Shown in pieces: positions 13,564 through 21,900 of a stretch of DNA of 28,915 nt. The notes below the pieces were generated by a model. The model was not told the origin of the DNA. It did not search any database and saw nothing but the letters and a program-made list of their open reading frames with translations. The position numbers were made by a program, and so were the translations under genes. The DNA comes from JBBKXR01 sp037969585 (lineage in GTDB: Bacteria > Verrucomicrobiota > Verrucomicrobiia > Verrucomicrobiales > DEV007), in contig JBBKXR010000147.1 in assembly GCA_037969585.1 (NCBI GenBank), positions 1 through 28,915 of the forward strand, read 5' to 3'. Numbering within the stretch: position 1 is the stretch's first letter; the number at the start of each line of letters is the position of its first letter.

Positions 13564-14842
13564 GCGCTTTGCCATTGCCGCGCACCACCCAGTTGGGATC
13601 GGCAACGTGTGACGCTTCCATCAGGGCGACCGCTTCGGCGACGACCTTGGGCTCCGCGGCAGCGAGATCAATTTCCTCGCCGAGATCTTGACTGAGGTCG
13701 TAAAGTTGAACGTCGCCGGTCAGCATTGGTTCGCGAATGGCTTTCCACTTTGCCTTCGGTCCGAAGCGCACGGCTTGGCGGCTGCCCTGCTCGTAGAATT
13801 CCCAGTAGAGATGGTCGTGTTGTTTCTGCTGAGTGGTGTCCCCCAGGAGGGTCGGTAGAAAACTAATCGACTGGGTGTTGGCGGGAACTTTCTGATCGGT
13901 GATCGCGCAGGCGGTGGCGAGCAGATCACCGAAGTAGCCGACGTGATCGGTGACACCGCCGCCGGTGATTTTGCCGGGCCAGTAGGCGATCGCCGGTATG
14001 CGGATGCCGCCTTCGGTGAGGTCGCGCTTCATGCCGCGCAGCGGACCGTTGGCGTCGAAGAACTCAGGGTCGTTGCCGCCTTCTTTGTGATGGCCGTTGT
14101 CGGAGGTGAAAATGACCAAAGTGTTTTCGGCGATGTCGAGTTGGACGAGCTGGTCGAGAAGCTTGCCGATGTCGCTGTCCATGCGCGTGATCATCGCCGC
14201 CTGACCTTTGTTTGGTGTGGTCCAGTCCTTTGCGCTGTAAATGCCGTGATCGGGCACGTCCTGACCGTCACCTGTGCCGAGGTTGCCTTCATTGTTGGCG
14301 TGCGGAATAGTCAGCGGCAGGTAGAGAAAGAACGGCTGCTCGTGGTTTTTTTGCAGCCAAGTCAGGGCGCGGTCCATGATCAGGTCATGGGAGTAGTCGA
14401 CCCGTCCTTCCGGGGTGGCGTAACCGGCGCCGTCGTCCCCGAGACCTTTGGCTTTCCTTGCTTCAATCCAACGCGGATCGGTGGTGTTGCGCAGCGTTTC
14501 GATCTGTTTGTTGTGGATCAGAAACTCGGGGTAGTAGTTGTGGGCGTGGCGCTGGTTTAAGTAGCCGTAAAATTCGTCGAATCCGTGGTCGTTCGGATGG
14601 CCGGTGGAGCCGAGTTCACCGAGTCCCCATTTACCGAATAGGGCGGTCGCGTAGCCTGCAGTCTTAAAGATATCGGCGACGGTGAATTCGTCGGCCTGCA
14701 GGGTTTGCGCATCGCTGCCGGTGGAGTTGCCGCGCACCCAGCAGTGGCCCGTATCCTTGCCGGTCATCAGCACGCATCGCGAAGGTGCGCAGACGGTCGA
14801 GCCAGCGTAGAAGTCGGTGAACTTCAGCCCCTGCGCCGCCAT
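13553..14842 (-). CDS. Sulfatase (formylglycine type), main open frame of an interrupted gene
   Basis: The 429-residue open frame covers most of an S1-family sulfatase that releases sulfate from sugars or aryl esters. It has the modification signature CAPSR (18-22), whose Cys18 would become formylglycine, followed by 'CVLMTG'. It also has 'FGKWGLGELG', 'FLYLPLTIPHANNEG', the metal site 'FTSDNGHHKEGG' and 'LRGMKRDLTEGGIRIPAIAYWPG'. The DDLGYGD motif that supplies two calcium-binding aspartates is not in this frame: it sits in the same frame upstream (14843-14935), cut off by a TAA at 14936-14938. The true gene probably started at 15019. If TAA is real, the product made from the internal ATG at 14842 would lack a signal peptide and metal ligands and would be inactive. 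Confidence 0.8.
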   Translation of the reverse strand: MAAQGLKFTDFYAGSTVCAPSRCVLMTGKDTGHCWVRGNSTGSDAQTLQADEFTVADIFKTAGYATALFGKWGLGELGSTGHPNDHGFDEFYGYLNQRHAHNYYPEFLIHNKQIETLRNTTDPRWIEARKAKGLGDDGAGYATPEGRVDYSHDLIMDRALTWLQKNHEQPFFLYLPLTIPHANNEGNLGTGDGQDVPDHGIYSAKDWTTPNKGQAAMITRMDSDIGKLLDQLVQLDIAENTLVIFTSDNGHHKEGGNDPEFFDANGPLRGMKRDLTEGGIRIPAIAYWPGKITGGGVTDHVGYFGDLLATACAITDQKVPANTQSISFLPTLLGDTTQQKQHDHLYWEFYEQGSRQAVRFGPKAKWKAIREPMLTGDVQLYDLSQDLGEEIDLAAAEPKVVAEAVALMEASHVADPNWVVRGNGKAPKK

Positions 14843-15019
14843 CTTGTCGAGGCGTGGGGTTTGAATTTTCTCCTGCCCGTAGCAGCCGAGGTCGCCGTAG
14901 CCGAGGTCGTCGGCAAGAATGAATACGACGATGGGTTAGTCGGCAGCGGAAGCGATAGGTGAGGTAAGAGCTATCGCTGATAACGTAATCAGCAGGAGAC
15001 CAAGTTTGTTAGGTTTCAT
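14843..15019 (-). other. In-frame 5' segment of the sulfatase gene containing a stop codon
   Basis: In the sulfatase frame, an ATG at 15017-15019 starts a good signal peptide ('LGLLLITLSAIALTSPIASAAD'). Codon 28 is TAA (14936-14938). The next codons encode 'PIVVFILADDLGYGDLGCYGQ', the standard sulfatase N-terminus. A single-base change (for example AAA, lysine, to TAA) would give an intact secreted sulfatase. It is therefore a recent nonsense mutation, a sequencing error, or a readthrough site. Confidence 0.75.
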
Positions 15020-15073
15020 ATTTAGAAATCCCCAGCAGCGTCAAACAGCGGTTCCTTTCCTCTTGGCTGTGAT

Positions 15074-16312
15074 TCAGCCAAAAGCCGTCGCGATCCGGCG
15101 GCAGACTTCTTCAACATTCTTGCGGTTGTTAAAAGCGCTGATGCGGAAGAAGCCTTCGCCAGCGGCACCGAACCCGGCCCCGGGCGTGATGACGACGTTG
15201 GCCTCTCCGAGCATTTTGTCGAACATGCCCCAGCTGTCGATGCCTTCTGGGCAGGCGACCCAGACGTAGGGGGCGTTAACGCCGCCATAAACTGCGAGAT
15301 TGGCTTTTTCACAGGCCTCGCGGATTAGTGCGGCGTTGCCCATGTAGCCATCGATGAGTGCGGCGACCTGGGCTTTGCCGTCTTCGGAGAATACGGCTGC
15401 TGCGCCGCGTTGCACGGGGTAGCTGGCACCGTTGAACTTGGTGCTGTGACGGCGTGACCAGAGCGAGTGAATGGATTGCTTGCTGCCGTCTGCTTTGCTG
15501 CCTTCGAGTTGCTTGGGAATGATCGTGTAGGCGCAGCGGACGCCGGTGAATCCGCCGTTTTTAGAGAAGCTGCGGAATTCGATGGCGCAGTCTTTGGCAC
15601 CTTCGATTTCAAAAATCGAGCGCGGCACCGAGTCGTCCTGCACGAACGCTTCGTAGGCGGCATCGTAAAAAATGATGGCGTCGTTTTTGCGCGCGTATTC
15701 GACCCATGCGGTGAGCTGCTCGCGCGTCGCCGTGGCGCCGGTGGGGTTGTTCGGGTAGCACAGGTAGATGATGTCGACCGGCTGATCGGGGATGGCGGGC
15801 ACGAAGTCGTTTTCGGCGTTGCAATCCATGTAGATCAGTCCCTCGTAGCGGCCGGAGGCATCGGCGTCTCCGGTGTTACCGATCATGACATTGGTGTCGA
15901 CGTAGACCGGGTAGACCGGATCGGTGATTGCGATTTTGTTACCGGGGCCGAAGATTTCGAGAATGTTGCCGGTATCGCACTTCGAGCCGTCCGAGATGAA
16001 AATTTCGTCAGCGCCAACGTCGATGCCGCGATCCTGGTATTGGTTTTTGGCGATGGCTTCGCGCAGGAAATCATAGCCCTGCTCGGGGCCGTAGCCGCGG
16101 AAGGTGGCGGCGTCGCCCTGCTCATCGACGGCGGCGTGCATGGCTTCGCGCACGGCGGCGGGCAGTGGCTCGGTGACGTCACCGATGCCGCAGCGGATGA
16201 GGTTTTTCGCCGCTTCAGGGTTGGCTTCGGTAAACGCGCTGACGCGGCGACCGATCTCGGGAAAAAGGTATCCGGCTTTGAGCTTGAGGAAGTTGTCGTT
16301 GATGCGGGCCAT
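15074..16312 (-). CDS. dapL: LL-diaminopimelate aminotransferase
   Basis: This PLP enzyme converts tetrahydrodipicolinate directly to LL-diaminopimelate with glutamate as amino donor, giving lysine and peptidoglycan precursors without succinylase or acetylase steps. From the ATG at 16312 it has 412 residues, matching the family; the open frame extends 26 codons further but without family likeness. Signatures include 'NFLKLKAGYLFPEI' (7-20), 'IGDVTEPLP', 'FRGYGPEQGY', 'SDGSKCDTGN', 'CYPNNPTGATAT' and 'FRSFSKNGGFTGVRCAY' with the PLP lysine at about K251. The length of the conserved blocks leaves no doubt about the family. It lies upstream of the interrupted sulfatase on the same strand, 54 bp apart. 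DapL is typical of Verrucomicrobia, chlamydiae and plants. Confidence 0.95.
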   Translation of the reverse strand: MARINDNFLKLKAGYLFPEIGRRVSAFTEANPEAAKNLIRCGIGDVTEPLPAAVREAMHAAVDEQGDAATFRGYGPEQGYDFLREAIAKNQYQDRGIDVGADEIFISDGSKCDTGNILEIFGPGNKIAITDPVYPVYVDTNVMIGNTGDADASGRYEGLIYMDCNAENDFVPAIPDQPVDIIYLCYPNNPTGATATREQLTAWVEYARKNDAIIFYDAAYEAFVQDDSVPRSIFEIEGAKDCAIEFRSFSKNGGFTGVRCAYTIIPKQLEGSKADGSKQSIHSLWSRRHSTKFNGASYPVQRGAAAVFSEDGKAQVAALIDGYMGNAALIREACEKANLAVYGGVNAPYVWVACPEGIDSWGMFDKMLGEANVVITPGAGFGAAGEGFFRISAFNNRKNVEEVCRRIATAFG

Positions 16313-16459
16313 GATCTTGCAGGTACTATTTTTGAAAAAGTTGGACGGTGAGTGTAGCGGGGGATTTCGTGAACGCAAACGCCGGAGCATGGGATTGCGT
16401 GACTGGCATCGGGCTTGCGCTCGGTGTAAGATAGGAGCGTTAAGAAACGACCTAGAGCT

Positions 16460-17185
16460 ATGAAGACCTCCCAGAATCCCACATTTCCATCGATCACCGG
16501 ACTGACCCTGGCGGCCCTCGCGGCCTTGAGCCTGACGTTTTCCGGCTGTGAAGAAAAAGCTGCGCCCGGCGGCGACGACGAAAAAATTACGGCTGCGCCC
16601 GCTGGCAATTCGACGGCGCCTGAGGTTAAGGGCTCGTCTTCAGCACCGGCGGTGGCTCCGGCATCGGCCGATGCGGCGAATGAAGCGGCGGCTCTTGCGG
16701 CTGAGAAGAAACCGGCTCCTGCTGTTGCGGCTGCTGAGAAGACGACTTTGACCAGTAAGGACACGGAGGTGCTGAAAGAAAAGCTGACGCCCATTCAATA
16801 CCAGGTAGCGATCGAGAATGGCACCGAGCGCTCGTTTTCAAATGAATACTGGGATAACAAAGAGCCCGGTATCTATGTCGACGTCGTATCCGGAAAGCCG
16901 TTGTTTGCTTCGACGCACAAGTTCAAATCGGGAACAGGCTGGCCGAGCTTTTTCCAACCGCTCGATGCAGGAGAAATCGTCGAGGTGGTCGACACTAAGT
17001 TTGGCACGGTGCGCACCGAGGTTCGCTCGAAGACGGCCGACATTCACCTCGGCCATGTGTTTAACGATGGCCCACAGCCGACCGGCCTGCGTTACTGCAT
17101 GAACTCGGCGGCGATGCGTTTTGTGCCGAAGGAGAAGCTCAAGGAAGAAGGTCTTGAAGAATACGCGAAACTTTTCCAAGAGTAA
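16460..17185 (+). CDS. msrB: Peptide-methionine (R)-S-oxide reductase, predicted lipoprotein
   Basis: The product reduces methionine-R-sulfoxide in proteins. It has 241 residues: residues 1-29 are a lipoprotein signal with lipobox LTFSGC (Cys30), residues 31-95 are an Ala/Pro/Lys/Glu-rich linker, and residues 100-240 are a complete MsrB domain. In the domain 'KSGTGWPSFFQPL' binds substrate, 'VRSKTADIHLGHVFNDGP' carries the conserved histidines, and 'RYCMNSAAMRFV' holds the catalytic Cys213. The two CxxC zinc motifs of the zinc-binding subtype are absent. Membrane anchoring, presumably on the periplasmic side, is unusual for MsrB, and a partner for re-reduction is not encoded nearby. It faces the superoxide dismutase gene across a terminator, an oxidative-stress pairing. 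Confidence 0.93.
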   Translation: MKTSQNPTFPSITGLTLAALAALSLTFSGCEEKAAPGGDDEKITAAPAGNSTAPEVKGSSSAPAVAPASADAANEAAALAAEKKPAPAVAAAEKTTLTSKDTEVLKEKLTPIQYQVAIENGTERSFSNEYWDNKEPGIYVDVVSGKPLFASTHKFKSGTGWPSFFQPLDAGEIVEVVDTKFGTVRTEVRSKTADIHLGHVFNDGPQPTGLRYCMNSAAMRFVPKEKLKEEGLEEYAKLFQE

Positions 17186-17206
17186 GTTCGCCTCGAAAAT
17201 ATTACG

Positions 17207-17246
17207 AAAAACGGCCCGCCGGAATTCCGACGGGCCGTTTCGTTTT
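17207..17246. terminator. Bidirectional intrinsic terminator
   Basis: A 10-bp stem (17209-17218 with 17231-17240) encloses a palindromic CGGAATTCCG core. It is flanked by A residues on the left and T residues on the right (TTTCGTTTT), so it can stop msrB reading right and the superoxide dismutase gene reading left. It sits between the two stop codons. Confidence 0.9.
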
Positions 17247-17266
17247 AAGGAGCTTGCGTCCGCAGC

Positions 17267-17878
17267 TTAGCCTATAGCGTCAGCGTAGCGTTCAGCGACG
17301 GCGTCCCAGTTCACTACGTTCCAGAACGCAGCGATGTAATCGGGGCGACGGTTTTGGTAGTTGAGGTAGTAAGCGTGTTCCCAGACGTCGAGGCCGAGGA
17401 TCGGGCGCCCGCCGCCTTCCATGGGTGGGCTGTCCTGGTTGGGCGAGGAACTGACTTCAAGAGCGCCATCTTTCACGCTCAGCCAGGCCCAGCCGGAACC
17501 GAAGCGGGTCGCGCCGGCTTTGGCGAAGGTTTCTTTAAACGAGTCGAAGCTGCCGAAAGTGGAGTTGATGGCAGCAGCGAGGTCGCCAGTGGGTTCGCCA
17601 CCGCCGTTTGGTCCGATGACCGTCCAGAACAAGGAGTGGTTGAGGTGTCCGCCACCGTTGTTGCGCACCGCGGCGCGCTTTTCTTCGGGCAGCGAGTCGA
17701 GGCTGCCGAGCACTTCGCACAGTGACTTGTCTTCGAGGCCGGTGCCTTCGAGAGCGGCGTTGAGATTATTGACGTAGGCAGCATGATGCTTGCCGTGATG
17801 GATCTCCATCGTCGCTTTGTCGATGTGCGGTTCGAGCGCGTCGTGGGCGTAGGGAAGTTCGGGTAGTTCGTGGGCCAT
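17267..17878 (-). CDS. sodA: Superoxide dismutase, manganese-type
   Basis: The product dismutates superoxide to oxygen and hydrogen peroxide. The 203 residues cover the whole Fe/Mn family. Metal ligands are His27, His81, Asp164 and His168 ('EIHHGKHH', 'HLNHSLFW', 'LDVWEHAYY'). Gly77 together with Gln148 in 'SPNQDSPP' marks the Mn type, or a cambialistic enzyme, rather than the iron type. It lacks a signal peptide and is cytoplasmic. It converges on msrB, and its upstream region (17879-18110) includes a 7-bp tandem repeat at 17956. No recognisable Fur or SoxR box was seen. Confidence 0.95.
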   Translation of the reverse strand: MAHELPELPYAHDALEPHIDKATMEIHHGKHHAAYVNNLNAALEGTGLEDKSLCEVLGSLDSLPEEKRAAVRNNGGGHLNHSLFWTVIGPNGGGEPTGDLAAAINSTFGSFDSFKETFAKAGATRFGSGWAWLSVKDGALEVSSSPNQDSPPMEGGGRPILGLDVWEHAYYLNYQNRRPDYIAAFWNVVNWDAVAERYADAIG

Positions 17879-17955
17879 GGTATTCTAAATGGGATTGTTT
17901 ATTGGTAAGTCCATCGTAACGGGACTCGAAGAAAATGCAAAGAGGGACCGTGTCA

Positions 17956-17983
17956 AAGGAGCAAGGAGCAAGGACCAAGGAGC
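17956..17983. repeat. Degenerate 7-bp tandem repeat
   Basis: Four contiguous units AAGGAGC, AAGGAGC, AAGGACC, AAGGAGC lie in the divergent gap between the superoxide dismutase and iclR genes. They have the same period and nearly the same unit as the repeats at 382, 23016 and 25343. Confidence 0.8.
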
Positions 17984-18082
17984 TGACAAGTATAAATAAG
18001 CTGCTTATTGAATGGAAAATGAACTACGGGGTGCGCTTTGCTCAGCGGCGCGATCGTGGTGGCGATCGCCCTTGTTTGAATT

Positions 18083-18110
18083 CTGTATTTAGTGTTTAAA
18101 CTAAATACAG
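18083..18110. promoter_or_regulatory. Perfect 11-bp inverted repeat adjoining the iclR start codon
   Basis: CTGTATTTAGT (18083-18093) and its exact complement (18100-18110) surround a six-base spacer and end at the base before the ATG. It is AT-rich within a GC-rich region and is a good candidate operator for autoregulation by the IclR protein. With no room for a ribosome site, transcription may start at or near the ATG (leaderless); TTGAAT at 18076 and TAAACT at 18097 could be the promoter. Confidence 0.6.
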
Positions 18111-18908
18111 ATGAAGAGTGCAGCGCTGTTGGGAACCGATCCGGAGGTGGATACGAAGTCGGCTTCGCCATCGACGGATCGCACTTTGGCAATTCTTGAA
18201 GCTTTGAGTGAGAGCACTGGCGGCCTGACGGTGGCGGAATTGACGCGTGTTCTGGCGGTCCCGCAGAATTCAGTGTTTCGCATTACCTCAACTTTGCATG
18301 AGCGGGGTTACTTGCACCGGCGTGAGTCGGACAAGCGCTTTGTGCTGAGCAATCGGCTGTTCGATCTGGCGCGCCCCAAGGTGAATGAAAAAAGCCTGGT
18401 GGTCTGTGCTTACCAAGCGCTGAAAGCTCTGCGGGATCGTTGCGGCGAGACGGTGCAGCTGCTGGTTCGCTCGGAGGCGAAGGGCGTGGTGCTCGAGCAG
18501 GTCACCGGGCGACATGCGGTCAAAGTGATGGGCGAGGTAGGGCTGCGCGTGCCGTTGTATTCTTGCGCGCCGGGTAAGGCGATTCTGAGTGGTCTGCCGG
18601 ATGAGGAGTTCGAGTCGTGGATAGCGGGTCGGCGTTTGAAAAAATTTACCGCAACGACGTTGGCGACGCGCAAATCGCTGGAGGCTGACTTGGAGCTATC
18701 GCGACAGCGCGGTTACGCGGTTGATGTGGCCGAGGGGATTGAAGGTATCCACTGTGTGGCGGCGCCGATTTTCAATGACTACGAGTATCCGGTGGCGGCG
18801 GTGACGCTGATGGCGCCGGCATTTCGGCTGGCGGAAGACGCATTTGAAGAGCGGGGTAATTGGTGCGTTGAAACCGCCGCAGAAATCTGTGACCGTTTGC
18901 TGGCATGA
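18111..18908 (+). CDS. IclR-family transcriptional regulator
   Basis: The product has 265 residues. An N-terminal winged helix (about 22-80; 'RTLAILEALSESTGGLTVAELTRVLAVPQNSVFRITSTLHERGYL') is followed by the IclR effector domain (about 95-262; 'GETVQLLVRSEAKGVVLEQV', 'LYSCAPGKAILSGLPDEEF', 'GYAVDVAEGIEGIHCVAAPI'). Family members bind small organic acids or sugar-derived ligands and repress or activate catabolic genes. The first in-frame ATG is used; no other start precedes the helix-turn-helix. A perfect palindrome touches the start codon, suggesting self-regulation. Its stop overlaps the next gene by ATGA (18905-18908), so it is translationally coupled to the cytochrome-like gene, an uncommon arrangement. 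Confidence 0.93.
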   Translation: MKSAALLGTDPEVDTKSASPSTDRTLAILEALSESTGGLTVAELTRVLAVPQNSVFRITSTLHERGYLHRRESDKRFVLSNRLFDLARPKVNEKSLVVCAYQALKALRDRCGETVQLLVRSEAKGVVLEQVTGRHAVKVMGEVGLRVPLYSCAPGKAILSGLPDEEFESWIAGRRLKKFTATTLATRKSLEADLELSRQRGYAVDVAEGIEGIHCVAAPIFNDYEYPVAAVTLMAPAFRLAEDAFEERGNWCVETAAEICDRLLA

Positions 18909-21900
18909 GAATTGGGTTGGCGATGATTTTGCTGTTGCCGTTAATTTTGGCAGCAGGAGCGAAGGCTGCGCCGACAGCGGAGCAGGTGGAGTTTTTCGAA
19001 AGCCGCATCCGACCGGTGCTGGCTCAGGATTGTTACGAGTGCCATCGCTCGGGAGAAAAGGTGCGTGGCGGATTGGCGCTGGATTCGCGGGCTGGTGTGA
19101 TGGCGGGTGGCGACTCGGGCGCAGTGGTGGTGCCAGGTGACCCAGCGGCAAGTTTGTTGATGAAGATGATTCGTCACGAGGTCGACGATGAAAATTTGAA
19201 AATGCCCAAGGCCGGCGCGCAGTTGGAGTCGGAGGTGATCGCCGATTTTGGAAAATGGATTGCTATGGGAGTTCCCGATCCGCGCGATGCTCCCGCGAAC
19301 GAGGCGCAGGTTGCGGAGGACACGGAGTGGCAGGCAGTGCTCGAGCGACGCAAGAATTGGTGGAGTTTTCAACCGATTGCCGATCCTCCAGTGCCGACTG
19401 TGGATGATGCCGAATGGTCGGGAAATGCGATCGATCAATTTGTTAAGGCGAAGCTCGATGCCGAGGGCCTGGAGCCGGTTGACTTGGCGAGTGCCCAAGT
19501 GTTGGTGCGGCGTCTGTATTTCACCTTGATCGGACTGCCGCCTTCTGTGGAGGACGTGGACGGGTTTGTTGTTAGCTATGGTAAAGCTCCGGAGGCCGCG
19601 ACATTGCAATTGGTCGATCACCTGCTCGACGATCCGCGCTTCGGCGAACGTTGGGCGCGTCACTGGATGGACTGGGTTCGCTATGCGGAGACGCATGGGT
19701 CGGAGGGGGATCCGGCGATCCCTCACGCGTGGCGCTATCGGGATTATTTGATTCGAGCGTTGAATGCGGATGTTCCCTACGACCAGTTGTTGCGCGAACA
19801 CGTTGCCGGTGATGTGTTACCGAAGCCGCGAACTAACGAGGCGCTCGGACTGAACGAATCGGCGATCGGTGCTGCGCAGTGGCGCTTCGTACAGCACGGT
19901 TTCGCGCCGACCGATGCGCACGATGAGTTGGTGCGATTTACCGATGATCAGATCGATACGTTCTCGAAGGCATTTCTCGGGCTGACGGTGTCGTGCGCGC
20001 GTTGTCATGATCACAAGTTTGATGCGATCAGTCAGACGGATTTTTATGCGCTGTTCGGTATTTTAAAGACCTGTCGGCCGGCGTTGGTGGCGGCGGATGC
20101 AGCGGGGATTTTGGGGAAAAATCGTGAGGCGCTGGCCGCGCAAAAGCCGGAGCTGCGAGCACGACTCGGGGAGTTGTGGAGCTCTCCTGAACAGACGGTG
20201 GTGTTGGCAGAAAAACTTATGACTCGTCAACCGGGCGGGAAAGTGACGATGGATGGGCTGCGCGATTTGTTTTACCGTTTGGCGATCGATGGTGAACGAT
20301 TTCTGGATACATGGAAAAAGCGGGAAGAAAAATGGCGGACCGAGAAGGCTCAGCTGCAAACGTTTATTGAGGCGGGTGAGGACGTGCTGCAGCGCTGGGA
20401 TTTTTCGGATCCTGAATCCGCGGGTGAATGGTTTTCGGACGGTGAAGGGCTCAAAGGCGGGGTTTCGACTGCGGGGGAATTCAGTGTTGCCTCGGGAGAG
20501 GAAGGTGACGACCGGGTGGTGCGTGGCATTTATCCGGCGGGAATGTATTCGCATTCCCTGAGTGATAAGCATAGGGCAGTTCTGCACTCGCCGGGTGTGC
20601 AACTCGATGGAGAGCAGGAGTTGTGGTTGCGAGTGGCGGGTGATGGGCAATCGCTGGTGCGTTATGTGGTGCGAAACTATCCGCGCAGTGGGACGGTGTA
20701 TCCGGTGCTGAACATGAGCGGCGGTGCCTGGCAGTGGAAAAATTGGTCGCTGAAATACTGGGACGGCGATCGTATCCACGTCGAACTGAGCACTGCGGCG
20801 GACTCGGCCGTGCTGGCGAAGTCGGGCAATGAGCGGTCTTGGTTTGGTGTTCGCGAAGTGGTGTTACGGCGCAAGGGTGATCAGGCGCAGGCGGGACCGC
20901 CGGACTCGGTGCGAGAGTATTTGCATCCTCTGATGTCGGCGCTTGAGGGGCAGACATTTTCGAATGCGCAGCAGATCGCCGCTGCGGGCAGCAAGGTGAT
21001 AGCCGAAATCGCGGGCCGATGGGGACGCGGCGAGGACATCATCGATGCTGAAGCATTGTTGCTCGATCAGTGTCTGCGTGAAAGTTTGTTGCTGAACTCA
21101 GCGGGAGCGTTAGGTGAAGCGAACGCTGTGCTGGCAGAGTATCGGGCGCTGGAGGCGGAGGTTCCGGTGGCGACGCGCGTGCCGGGCCTGCTGGAGTCGC
21201 GCGGGGAAAATCAGGCGTTGTTCGTGCGCGGAGATCATCGCTCGCCAAGCGAGGAGGTGCCGCGACGCCTGCTGGATGCGCTCGGAGGTGAGGCTTATGT
21301 TACCGGGCAAAGTGGTCGTCTGGAATTGGCGGAAGATTTGGTGGCGGCGAACAATCCGTTCACGGCGCGAGTCATCGTTAATCGCGTTTGGCATTACCTG
21401 TTCGGCAGTGGGCTGGTGCGCACGCCGGACAACTTTGGCCGACTGGGAGAAAAGCCGAGTCATCCCGAGTTGCTCGATCATTTGGCCAGCGAATTTGTGG
21501 CTGACGGTTGGTCGATGAAAAAGCTGATCCGCGAGCTGGTGCTGACCCGGGCCTGGCAACTAGACAGCACACCTTCGACGCTGGCGCAGGAAGTTGATCC
21601 GGAGAACCGCATGCTATCGCACGCCAACCTGCGTCGACTGGAAGCGGAGGCGATTCGAGATTCGCTGCTGGCGGTATCGGGCGATCTCGACGCGACTCGT
21701 TTTGGCGAACCGGTCGACGGCAACAGCAGGCGGCGTTCGATCTACGTCCATCAGCGGCGCAACAGTCTCGATGACTTTCTAGCCGCCTTCGACGCTCCAG
21801 TGCCGACCTCTGCCAAGGGGCGGCGCAACGTCACCAACGTGCCGGCGCAGTCGCTTGCGTTGCTCAATGGCGGCTTCGCTCGAGCCAGGGCGACGACCTG

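Noticed and set aside
15467..16351. Long open frame opposite dapL
   Set aside because: It is an antisense shadow of a clear PLP enzyme in GC-rich DNA and has no recognisable family features.
18061..18070. GGCGATCGCC palindrome as an HIP1-like element or operator
   Set aside because: It is a single 10-bp site, GCGATCG strings are common by chance at this base composition, and no second site is nearby.
18941..20779. Long minus-strand frames opposite the PSCyt1 gene
   Set aside because: They are low-complexity Arg/His/Pro-rich translations produced by codon bias of the real plus-strand gene.
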